From: JAXGPF01 sp964463985
GTDB lineage: Bacteria > Verrucomicrobiota > Kiritimatiellia > JAAZAB01
Assembly: GCA_964463985.1 (NCBI GenBank)
Contig: CAYXEK010000023.1
Span: 1-39,997 of the forward strand
DNA length: 39,997 nt
Direction: 5' to 3'
Shown: piece after piece, positions 1 to 7,904 of the stretch
Layout: each line of letters opens with the position of its first letter
How positions within the stretch are numbered: position 1 is the first letter of the stretch
Made by a program: the position numbers and the translations under genes
Notes under the pieces: generated by a model
Database searches by the model: none
Told to the model about the DNA's origin: nothing
The model's input: the letters and a program-made list of their open reading frames with translations, nothing else

Positions 1-1089
1 GCGGTGTCGGCCGCGGCGGCGGGCGAAACCATCTGGGTGTCCAACGGGACGTATTATGTCACAACCGCAATTGATATCGGCGGCTCGAATACGCTCCGGA
101 GCGTCAACGGCCCGGCGGTGACAGTTGTTGACGGCTCCGCGACTACGCGTTGCTTCATTGTGCATAATGCCGGCGCGGTGGTGGACGGCTTTACGCTCAC
201 TAACGGCGTTGATTATGTCGATAACCTTGGGAGCGGATTCCGCATCTATTACGGCGGCGTCATTCAGAATTGCGTCATCAGCGGCAATACCGCCGGCAGG
301 GGAGGCGCCGGATGGATGCAACATGAAAAAGCCGTGGTACAGAACTGCATTATTTCCGGCAACCATGCCACGGCCAGCCATGGCGGCGGAATCTACATGA
401 GTGATGGAGGCGGAACGGTTCGGAATTGCAGCATCAGCCAAAATACGGCCTTCAATCACGGCGGCGGAATATTTATTACCGTGACTACAGGCATTGTCGA
501 AAACTGCCGCATTTTCAACAATGAGTGCGGCTCGGGCGGCTGGGGCGGCGGAGTGATGTTGGACGGAGGCGGCGTGTTGCGCAATTGCCTGATCGTTAGC
601 AACCGGGCTGCCGGCGCCTGCGGAGGAGTGGGTGTCAGCTATCTTGGGCTAAAGGGTGGAGAAGTCAGCGCCTGCACTATCGTCAGCAATTCGGCGGCTA
701 CAACCGGCGGCGGTATTTATATCTTCAACACCATGAACGAGAACACGGTTTTTAATTGCATTATCGCTTCCAATGCCGCGAGTTCATATCCCCAGGTCGC
801 GGCCTCCGGTGCCAACACCAATGCCTTCCGTTATTGCTGTTCCCTGTTCACCCTGGCGCCGCAACCCGATGCCGGCAATATCAATGTCGATCCTAAATTC
901 GTCAATCCGGCGGGCGCTGATTACCGGCTGTTGTCCGCATCGCCCTGCGTGAATGCGGGCACGAACCTGCCCTGGATGGATGCCGCCGTGGATTTGGACG
1001 GCCAGGCCCGGCGGGATCGGTTCACCCGGCAGACGGACATGGGATGCTGGGAATACATTTACCGCGGCAGCTTGATTTCATTGCATTAA
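1..1089 (+). CDS. Right-handed beta-helix surface protein with choice-of-anchor Q-type C-terminus (5' partial)
   Basis: The reading frame is open to the left edge, so the N-terminus and any signal peptide lie outside the window. The visible 361 residues are built from imperfect repeats of about 25 residues containing NC-I-I/S-x-N and GGG-I/V turns, for example GGGIYMSDGGGTVRNCSI, which is the pattern of parallel beta-helix proteins related to chlamydial Pmp repeats. The last 70 residues (DPKFVNPAGADYRLL, then a SPCVNAG motif, then DMGCWEY) match the choice-of-anchor Q type ending of secreted PVC and Bacteroidota proteins. The protein stops about ten residues later, with no visible PEP-CTERM, Por or LPXTG sorting tail. 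It is probably secreted or on the cell surface, possibly polysaccharide-binding; the ligand cannot be read from sequence. Confidence 0.8.
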   Translation, partial: AVSAAAAGETIWVSNGTYYVTTAIDIGGSNTLRSVNGPAVTVVDGSATTRCFIVHNAGAVVDGFTLTNGVDYVDNLGSGFRIYYGGVIQNCVISGNTAGRGGAGWMQHEKAVVQNCIISGNHATASHGGGIYMSDGGGTVRNCSISQNTAFNHGGGIFITVTTGIVENCRIFNNECGSGGWGGGVMLDGGGVLRNCLIVSNRAAGACGGVGVSYLGLKGGEVSACTIVSNSAATTGGGIYIFNTMNENTVFNCIIASNAASSYPQVAASGANTNAFRYCCSLFTLAPQPDAGNINVDPKFVNPAGADYRLLSASPCVNAGTNLPWMDAAVDLDGQARRDRFTRQTDMGCWEYIYRGSLISLH

Positions 1090-1130
1090 TAGAGAGTATG
1101 TGAATGTTTGTTAGCATGGGAATATAAAAT

Positions 1131-3116
1131 ATGAATCTGGACATCTGGCAGGAAAAACCATCGGAACTGGTAAAAGATCATCAAATCGGCGAAGCCCGGC
1201 AGTGGCATTGGCGGCACCAGCCGCCTTTGACCCTGCCGCAGTGGCGCGCACAGCGCCGCGCCTTGCTGGCCGCCATCCGGGCCAATGCCGGCACATTTCC
1301 CGCGCCGCCGGCTCTGGAACCGCAGGTGCATGGCGTGATTCGTCTGCCGGGCTACGAAATCCGCAAAATCACATATCAAAGCCGGCCGGGCATGCGGGTT
1401 ACCGCCAATTTATACGTGCCGGACGGCCAGGGGCCTTTCCCGGGGATCATCGGCGTGCATGGTCATCATGCCCAGGGCAAAATTGCCGGGCGGGTGCAGG
1501 AACGCGGACACCTGCTCGCCTTGAGCGGGTTCGTCGTGCTGATGATTGACGCTTTCGGCGCCGGCGAACGCGGCTCCATCCCGGGCAAGTATGAATACCA
1601 CGGGGCCGGCATCGGCGCCGGCCTCTTTGATCTCGGCGAAACCCTGCTGGGGATGCAGGTATACGACAATATGCGCGGCATAGATCTTTTGCAGTCAATG
1701 CCAAGCGTGAATGCCGACCGCATCGGCGTGACCGGCGCGTCCGGCGGCGGCAACCAGACCATGTGGCTGGCGGCGCTGGACCCGCGGATCAAGGCGGCCG
1801 TGCCGGTGGTATCGGTGGGGACGTTCGAGTCCTATGTCACCCGCACCAACTGCGTGTGCGAGGTGTTGCCGAACGGGCTGACCTTCATGGAGGAATGGGC
1901 GGCGCTCGGCCTGGTTGCGCCCAACGCCCTGCTGATTGTAAATGCACTGCGCGACGGCCCGACTTTCTGCGTGCCGGAGATGCTGCGTTCCTTTAATGCG
2001 GCCGGCCGGGTCTACCGGCTGTACGGCGCTGAAGAAAAACTGGCGTACCAGGTTTTTGACATGACCCATGGTTATTGGCCGGAAATGCAGCGCTGCATGC
2101 TGGGCTGGTTCAAACGCTGGCTGAAGGATGAGGGCGAAGGCCGGCCCTGCGATCTGCCCGAATTTCAGGCCCTGCCCGAAGAGCGGTGCCTGTGTTTCCC
2201 CGCCGGCCGCCGGCCGAAGTCGGTGGTATCCATACCGGACTATTGCCACATGGCGGCCCGGCGGATAATGAATGACGCAAAAGATAATGCGGGTAAGGTC
2301 AGCCGCGCGGCCAAGCTGCGCCAGTTGCAATCGCTGTTGCGCAGCCGCCCGCCCGTGACGGCTGCGCCGGTTGAATTCGGAACGGTTGAGGAAGCGGGGC
2401 TCCGCATCCGCAAATTTGCGGTGGAGTCGGAGCCAGATATTCTGCTGCCGGCGGCGCTTGTAACCCGGCCGGCCGCCGGGGCGGTTAAAACCGTGGCGCT
2501 CATTCTGCATCCGTCCGGCAAAGCCGTGGCCGTGGAAGCCGATTGGGCGCGCTCGGCCGGCCGCCGGCCGGCGGCGCGGCTGTTCGCGGATTTGCGCGGG
2601 ACCGGCGAAACCTGTTACAACTCAAGCCAACTGGGCGAACAGAGTTATCATGACCAGGCGCGCGCCTGTTTCTGGCTCGGGCGCACGATGCTGGGCGATT
2701 GGGTATGCGATATCCAGGCGCTGGTGCGGGCGGCCGCCGGAATATTTCCGCGCGCCCGCCTGGAAATCCACGCTTTCGGCGAAGCCGGTCTGGCGGCGCT
2801 TTGCGCCGCCGCCTTCAACCGCCGGATACATTCGGTTGCCTGCGTAAACCTTCAAGGTTCTTACCTGTACCAGGGCGCCCGCAGCGGCAAGTCCATGGTG
2901 ATCCATGTGCCCGGCATCCTGCGCTGGGGAGATGTCGCCACGCTGGCCGCTTTGCCCGCCGGAAACGTCGCCTTGTTGAATCCGGTGGATAGTGAAGGAC
3001 AATCTTATACGGCGGCCAAATGCCGGGCGCTGGAAGCGGCCATCCGGCGGGAAGCCCGACTTTTCCGCCGTCCGGCCCGTGCGCGCGTATCGCGGGGAGT
3101 GTTCCCGGCGGCATGA
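1131..3116 (+). CDS. Two-domain alpha/beta hydrolase, acetyl xylan esterase-like
   Basis: 661 residues. The N-terminal half is an alpha/beta hydrolase of the acetyl xylan esterase / prolyl oligopeptidase-like group. It has an oxyanion-type GVHGHHAQGK segment, a nucleophile elbow GASGGGN with Ser204, and a candidate catalytic histidine at H313 in DMTHGYW. Residues from about 400 to 640 look like a second, degenerate hydrolase domain: the elbow position reads HAFGEAGLAAL, with Glu where Ser is expected, so this half is probably not catalytic. No clear signal peptide is seen at the ATG start, so it may act in the cytoplasm on imported oligosaccharide esters. It lies 116 bp upstream of a sugar-type oxidoreductase, which fits a role in carbohydrate breakdown. 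The substrate is unknown. Confidence 0.8.
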   Translation: MNLDIWQEKPSELVKDHQIGEARQWHWRHQPPLTLPQWRAQRRALLAAIRANAGTFPAPPALEPQVHGVIRLPGYEIRKITYQSRPGMRVTANLYVPDGQGPFPGIIGVHGHHAQGKIAGRVQERGHLLALSGFVVLMIDAFGAGERGSIPGKYEYHGAGIGAGLFDLGETLLGMQVYDNMRGIDLLQSMPSVNADRIGVTGASGGGNQTMWLAALDPRIKAAVPVVSVGTFESYVTRTNCVCEVLPNGLTFMEEWAALGLVAPNALLIVNALRDGPTFCVPEMLRSFNAAGRVYRLYGAEEKLAYQVFDMTHGYWPEMQRCMLGWFKRWLKDEGEGRPCDLPEFQALPEERCLCFPAGRRPKSVVSIPDYCHMAARRIMNDAKDNAGKVSRAAKLRQLQSLLRSRPPVTAAPVEFGTVEEAGLRIRKFAVESEPDILLPAALVTRPAAGAVKTVALILHPSGKAVAVEADWARSAGRRPAARLFADLRGTGETCYNSSQLGEQSYHDQARACFWLGRTMLGDWVCDIQALVRAAAGIFPRARLEIHAFGEAGLAALCAAAFNRRIHSVACVNLQGSYLYQGARSGKSMVIHVPGILRWGDVATLAALPAGNVALLNPVDSEGQSYTAAKCRALEAAIRREARLFRRPARARVSRGVFPAA

Positions 3117-3161
3117 AAGCGCCTTGTATCTGCCTTTCATCAATTTGCGTTCCGCTGGAGA

Positions 3162-3180
3162 GCGAACCTGTGGTGAGCCG
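3162..3180. repeat. Dispersed 19-bp repeat copy in the gap between hydrolase and oxidoreductase
   Basis: GCGAACCTGTGGTGAGCCG occurs here and, inverted and exact, at 15678-15696. Related GGCTCACC and GGTTCGCC halves form the perfect hairpin at 13874-13944. This marks the 3117-3232 gap as carrying a fragment of a dispersed palindromic repeat family. Confidence 0.6.
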
Positions 3181-3232
3181 TCCGGCTGTATCCATTCAAT
3201 TGTTTTATTTTGGTTTTCACGTAAGAGGCTAA

Positions 3233-4363
3233 ATGTCGGAGGATACCATTCTCAAGGTAGGGTTCGTCGGCTGCGGCGGATTCACCAGCGGCACCCACAT
3301 TCCCAACGCCGCCCGCAATCCGTATTTTGAGATTGTCAGTTTCTGCGATCTGGACCGGCGCCGGCTGGATGAACTGGCGCATTCCTACCGGCACCGGTAC
3401 GTGACGACGGACATGGCCCGCCTGATTGCCGATCCGGAGATTGACATGGTAATCTGCGGGACCAAGCCGGATTGCCGTCTGCCGGTCATGGAACTCTGTG
3501 TCCGGCATGGCAAGCATCTTTTCGTCGAAAAGCCGCTTTGCTACAGCCAAAGCGATGCCGCCCGGATGACGGCGCTGATGCGCGGGGCGGCCGGGCTGTT
3601 GATGGTCGGTTACAACCGCCCGTTCAGCCCGCTGATGCAGGATTTGAAGCCGCTCTTTCAGCGTTACCGGCGCGGTAATGCCACCATCAACTACCGCATC
3701 ATCGGGGAAGCCCGTTTGTGGCCGGAACATCATTACGCTGCCGTGGTGCGGCGCGGGGAGTCCACCATCCTGCACGAAGCCACGCATATTTTCGACCTGC
3801 TCAATTGGCTGACGGATTCCCTCCCGCGGCGGATTTACGCCGCCGGCGGCGGCAACATGGACAACATCATAACCCTCACATATCCCGGGAATATCACGGC
3901 GGCGGTGATTGCCGGGGATAACGGCACGGCGGGTATGCCCAAGGAACGCCTGGAAATCCATACCAACCATGGCGCCATCATCGCCGAGGAATTCATCGAA
4001 TTGACCGTCCGCGGATTCGACGGCGCGGCGCTGCGTCGGACCTATCCTTACACTGTGGACGGCGCAACCTGCGACGACGGCATCCAGGGTGCGGCGGAAC
4101 GCGCCTGGGCCTGGCGGCAGTCCGTGACGGACACGGAACGCGCGGCGGGATATTACTACGAACGCATGGTGCGCCCGGACAAGGGGCATTACAACGAACT
4201 GGAATTTTTCCGGCGTGCAATCGTGGCGGGAGGTCCGTCCCCGGTGGATATCCGGCGCGGCGCGCTGGCCAGCCTGATCGCCTGGCGTGTGCTGGAATCC
4301 CTGGAGCGGAATTGCGCCCTGGATTTTGATTGCGGCGAGCTTGATTCAAAACTCGTGTTTTGA
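3233..4363 (+). CDS. Gfo/Idh/MocA family NAD(P)-dependent oxidoreductase
   Basis: 376 residues. The N-terminal Rossmann fold carries VGFVGCGGFTSGTH (residues 9-22), and the family EKP motif is present as VEKPLCY, with the catalytic-type lysine at K100. The C-terminal half is the alpha/beta substrate domain of the family, including HEATHIFDLLNWL. Members oxidise or epimerise sugars, inositols and related cyclic polyols using NAD(P). The start has an AGAGG ribosome site 5 nt upstream. Coming directly after the esterase-like gene and before a sugar ABC importer, it is probably part of a glycan-use locus. It is not closely similar to the second family member at 24191. The substrate is not predictable from sequence. 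Confidence 0.88.
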   Translation: MSEDTILKVGFVGCGGFTSGTHIPNAARNPYFEIVSFCDLDRRRLDELAHSYRHRYVTTDMARLIADPEIDMVICGTKPDCRLPVMELCVRHGKHLFVEKPLCYSQSDAARMTALMRGAAGLLMVGYNRPFSPLMQDLKPLFQRYRRGNATINYRIIGEARLWPEHHYAAVVRRGESTILHEATHIFDLLNWLTDSLPRRIYAAGGGNMDNIITLTYPGNITAAVIAGDNGTAGMPKERLEIHTNHGAIIAEEFIELTVRGFDGAALRRTYPYTVDGATCDDGIQGAAERAWAWRQSVTDTERAAGYYYERMVRPDKGHYNELEFFRRAIVAGGPSPVDIRRGALASLIAWRVLESLERNCALDFDCGELDSKLVF

Positions 4364-4503
4364 TAACTTTGGTTCATCTGCACAATCTATGGGCGGCAAA
4401 CCCATCATGCATGTTTTAATATGTTACCGTAAAGCTTGTTACGACAACAGTGGCGCATATATGGTCTGGTATCCGAACGAACACATCGCCACCCGACAGC
4501 AGA

Positions 4504-4741
4504 TTCACCACGGAGGCACGGAGGCACCGAGAAGCCCAGTCTCTCCCATACGCCTCTCATCCTCCAGCGAAGGCGTTGCGCGAATTTGGCACAGGGCGAG
4601 CATTATTTCTACTCCATGCAGGCCAGGCCGGCATGATCGCCCTGAGTCAAATTCGCGCAACACTCGTTCTGGGAGAGCAAAAGATCTGAGCATACAAGGC
4701 GCCTGCGTTTCCGCTCCGTGCCTCCTTGTCTCCGTGGTGAA
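4504..4741. repeat. Nested 238-bp fold-back (MITE-like) palindrome in the 4364-4903 gap
   Basis: Three concentric pairs of inverted arms can be read directly. The outer arms are 4504-4526 and 4719-4741 (21 of 23 match, beginning TTCACCACGGAG). The middle pair is CTCTCCCA at 4541-4548 against TGGGAGAG at 4670-4677. The inner arms are 4575-4599 and 4637-4661 (22 of 25 match). The element could fold into one long stem. It encodes no plausible protein. The rest of this 540-bp gap holds only the direct repeats listed next. Confidence 0.75.
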
Positions 4742-4801
4742 ATCCCCATTCGAACCACATATTCTGGATGGGAACCATAATTTTAAGGTTTACGGAACCA
4801 T

Positions 4802-4896
4802 GAACACCGCACACTTTTAAGCAAATTCCAACCTCAAACAACCGTTGAACCTGATTCAACCTCTGGCGCCCCTGACTCAATTGAACACCGCACACT
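4802..4896. repeat. Direct repeat of a 14-bp motif upstream of the importer operon
   Basis: GAACACCGCACACT occurs at 4802-4815 and again at 4883-4896. A partial third copy, TGAACAC, ends next to the start codon at 4904. The motif lies within 100 bp of the importer start, so it could be a regulator site or a repeat scar; the sequence alone does not decide. Confidence 0.5.
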
Positions 4897-4903
4897 GAAC
4901 ACA

Positions 4904-7903
4904 ATGCTTGCTGCATTTCTTTTGAAAAAAACGGCGGCGCCGGCGTGGCTTTTGGCGCGCGGCAGTTTGGCGGTCCTTACGCTGTGCTGGGCGGCTGCAT
5001 CTGCCGCCGCTGAGCCGGTGGAATTGCGGCTGTGGCGTATACCTTCCAAAACCGCCACCGTGCCCGCCCAGGTGGCCATCCGCCGGGTCTATGATGAATT
5101 TTGCCGGCGCCATCCGGAAATCCGCGTGAAAGCCGTAGTGCCCCTGCGGTTGGAGGGTCCGGCGGAGGAGAGCAACGAATTCCTCGCCATTGCGGGCGGC
5201 GTGGCCCCGGACGTGTTTTACCTGTATGGACGCAAGGTCGGAGATTATATTTCGCAGGGCTTCCTGCTCCCGCTGAATGAATACCTGGCGGATTATGAAC
5301 GCCGCCATGGCGCGCCATATGCCGGTATTGCCGCTCCCGACAAGGTATGGGAATTGTGCATCCGCGGCGACCGGGTGCTGGCGGCGCCGGTGACCTATTA
5401 TTCCATGGCGCTCATGTGCGATATCGGCATGTTTGCCAAGGCAGGCCTGGCCAACCGCTATCCGCGGGATTGGGATGAGTTGTATTCCATGGCGCGGCGC
5501 CTGACCGTTGATCCGGCAAAAGAGCCGGGCATGCCGGCCAATCTGCCGGTCCAATACGGACTCTACATGGTGGCCGGCCTGCACGCCGGGTGGCATTACC
5601 TGCAATATGTATGGTCGGCCGGCGGCGAAGTGGTGCGCCCGTATCTGGCGGTTGACGGCCGGCTGGAAGCGGTGCCGCCGCCGCTCACGGATTACGAAAG
5701 TTTGCATATTCGCTTGAGCAACGCGGAGGCCTACAATCGCTACGCGGCCGAAACCCGGCAGCAGTTGCGCGTGCGGGGACTAGCGGCGTCCTACACGATG
5801 GACGATCTGCAATGGCGCCTGGAGACGGACGGACCGGACGCGATTGAAGCCTTGAAATTTTACCGGAAATTGACGCATCAACCCTGGCTGCGCAACGGCG
5901 ATCACGAATTCGATATCACGCCCGCCATGCTCCGCAACCGCCGCGCCGTGGATCCGGAAACCGGCGCAACCTTTGACTTGGACGATCCCGCCGTGCGGCA
6001 GCGGGTGTATCATGGCGTCACCACGGCCTTCGAACTTCAATCTGGCGCGCGCCTGGCGAATGCGATGTTTGCGATGCAGATCGGCACATTGAGCGAAGTC
6101 AGCACCGTGGATCCGAAGGCGACGGCCTTCGTGCCGTTCCCCTCGCGGCCGGGCTTCCCGCCCGCGGCTTTTATCGCCGGCGGTTACATGGGCGTGAACG
6201 CCGCCGTCCAGGAAGAGGACCGCCCGGGCCGGCGCGACCGCCGCGCCATCCAGGAAGCCGCCTGGCGTTATATCGAGTTCATAACGGGACCGGCAGCGCA
6301 GGCGATCATCATGCGCACCTATATCGAGTACGGGCTGGAGGAATTCGTGCGGCCGGCTTTGCTGCAGGCGGCGGGATACGAAGACATTCTCAGGCGCATT
6401 GACCAGGCGCGCCGGCTTTTATGGGAAAACCTGGAAAAGTATGCCCGGGTGGAACCTTATTGCAAGGGTTTTTCACATGTCATGACCCGCGAGTTGAACA
6501 TGGCAATCGAGCCTATCATTGCCGGCCGGCCGGACTTTGACACCGGCGAGTATCAACGCGAGCCCCGGGCGATCATGGCAGACGTCTGCCGCAATGTCAA
6601 CACCATGATCCTCGGCGAATTGCCGGCGGAAATCGTGCGGCGCCGATCGCGGCTGGGCTGGGTTTTGTTCGCCGCGATTGCCGCCGGCCTGGCGTTGGGA
6701 GCGCGCCTGATTGTGCGCCTGGCCATGCGGGCGCAGGCCCGGGCGCGGGATGACGAAGGTTTTGGCGTGGGCGGGCATCCCGGCCGGCGGCGCCTGTATG
6801 CCTGGCTGTTCCTGCTGCCCGCCATCGCCAGCATTGCGATCTGGTCATACTTGCCGCTGGCCCGGGGATTGCTGATGGCATTCCAGGATTATAACATTCT
6901 CGGCAATTCCTCCTGGGTGGGGCTGCGCAATTTCGTCGCCGCGGTTTCTGATCCGAAATTCTGGCGCTACCTGCTGCAAACCATGCAGTACATGGCCATG
7001 CTGGTCGGCCTGGGATTCTGCGCGCCCATCCTGCTGGCGCTCCTGCTGACGGAAATCCCGCGCGGCAAGATTTTTCTGCGCACGGTATACTACCTACCGG
7101 CGGTGACCACCGGCCTGGTTACTCTCTTTCTCTGGAAAAACCTGCTCTTTTCACCGCAGCGCAACGGCGTGCTCAACACGCTGATCCTGTCGTTTAACCG
7201 GATGCCGTTATGGCTGGCCGCCGGATTGAAATTAACCGTATTCCTGGCGGTGCTGCTGGCGGGGCTGGCGCTGTTGCGCCAGGCGTGGGCCGAGGTGACA
7301 ACGCGCCGCGGCCGCCTGGCCGCCGGGGCAGCCGGCACGCTCCTGCTGCTGGCAGCGGCCACCTGGTCCGGCCGGCTGGTTCTGCAGGCTGGCTGGTCCG
7401 GCCTGGCGGCGGCATTTTTCAGCCGGTTTAACTTCCAGTCGCAGTTATTCCTCCGCGACCCGGGACTGGCCATGTTCTGGCTGGTAATCCCGGTCATCTG
7501 GGCGCATGCCGGCCCGGGCTGCCTGATCTACCTGGCGGCGTTGAAGGGCATCCCGGAGGAGCAATACGAGGCGGCGGATATTGACGGCGCGGGGTTGTGG
7601 CAGAAATTTGTGAATGTCACGTATCCCAACCTGAAGGCCTTGATCATCATTAATTTCGTCGGGGCGGTCATCGCCGGGTTCAAGGAGTCCGGCAATATCT
7701 TCGTCATGACCGGCGGCGGGCCGGAGGATGCGACCATGACCACCGGCCTCTATATCTGGTACAACGCGTTCATGTTTCTGAATTTCGGCCTGGCGACTTC
7801 GATGGCCTGGATCATGGGCGCCATGTTGATCGGATTCACTTTGACGCAATTGCGCATCCTCAACAAACTGCAGTTCAAGGCCGCCGCGGGCCGGGAGGAA
7901 TAA
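4904..7903 (+). CDS. ABC sugar importer: solute-binding protein fused to MalF-type permease
   Basis: 999 residues, about the sum of a binding protein and a permease. Residues 1-36 form a signal peptide ending ASAAA before EPVEL. Residues 38-560 resemble family 1 extracellular solute-binding proteins for oligosaccharides. A membrane segment lies at about 584-606. Residues 628-990 form a MalF/UgpA-type permease, starting with YAWLFLLPAIASIAIW and carrying the EAA coupling loop at about 881-915 (EEQYEAADIDGAG). The permease has an additional hydrophobic hairpin at about 767-838 that standard MalF relatives lack. No strong ribosome site is visible before the ATG. The next gene starts one base after this stop, so the two are surely co-translated. 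The fusion tethers the binding protein to its own channel. The carbohydrate substrate is unknown. Confidence 0.88.
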   Translation: MLAAFLLKKTAAPAWLLARGSLAVLTLCWAAASAAAEPVELRLWRIPSKTATVPAQVAIRRVYDEFCRRHPEIRVKAVVPLRLEGPAEESNEFLAIAGGVAPDVFYLYGRKVGDYISQGFLLPLNEYLADYERRHGAPYAGIAAPDKVWELCIRGDRVLAAPVTYYSMALMCDIGMFAKAGLANRYPRDWDELYSMARRLTVDPAKEPGMPANLPVQYGLYMVAGLHAGWHYLQYVWSAGGEVVRPYLAVDGRLEAVPPPLTDYESLHIRLSNAEAYNRYAAETRQQLRVRGLAASYTMDDLQWRLETDGPDAIEALKFYRKLTHQPWLRNGDHEFDITPAMLRNRRAVDPETGATFDLDDPAVRQRVYHGVTTAFELQSGARLANAMFAMQIGTLSEVSTVDPKATAFVPFPSRPGFPPAAFIAGGYMGVNAAVQEEDRPGRRDRRAIQEAAWRYIEFITGPAAQAIIMRTYIEYGLEEFVRPALLQAAGYEDILRRIDQARRLLWENLEKYARVEPYCKGFSHVMTRELNMAIEPIIAGRPDFDTGEYQREPRAIMADVCRNVNTMILGELPAEIVRRRSRLGWVLFAAIAAGLALGARLIVRLAMRAQARARDDEGFGVGGHPGRRRLYAWLFLLPAIASIAIWSYLPLARGLLMAFQDYNILGNSSWVGLRNFVAAVSDPKFWRYLLQTMQYMAMLVGLGFCAPILLALLLTEIPRGKIFLRTVYYLPAVTTGLVTLFLWKNLLFSPQRNGVLNTLILSFNRMPLWLAAGLKLTVFLAVLLAGLALLRQAWAEVTTRRGRLAAGAAGTLLLLAAATWSGRLVLQAGWSGLAAAFFSRFNFQSQLFLRDPGLAMFWLVIPVIWAHAGPGCLIYLAALKGIPEEQYEAADIDGAGLWQKFVNVTYPNLKALIIINFVGAVIAGFKESGNIFVMTGGGPEDATMTTGLYIWYNAFMFLNFGLATSMAWIMGAMLIGFTLTQLRILNKLQFKAAAGREE

Positions 7904-7904
7904 C

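Noticed and set aside
1695..2510. 271-residue minus-strand frame within the esterase gene
   Set aside because: Opposite a gene with clear catalytic motifs; no family resemblance.
4287..4820. 177-residue plus-strand frame across the end of the oxidoreductase and the following gap
   Set aside because: It runs through the fold-back repeat, starts inside the preceding gene and has no domain features.
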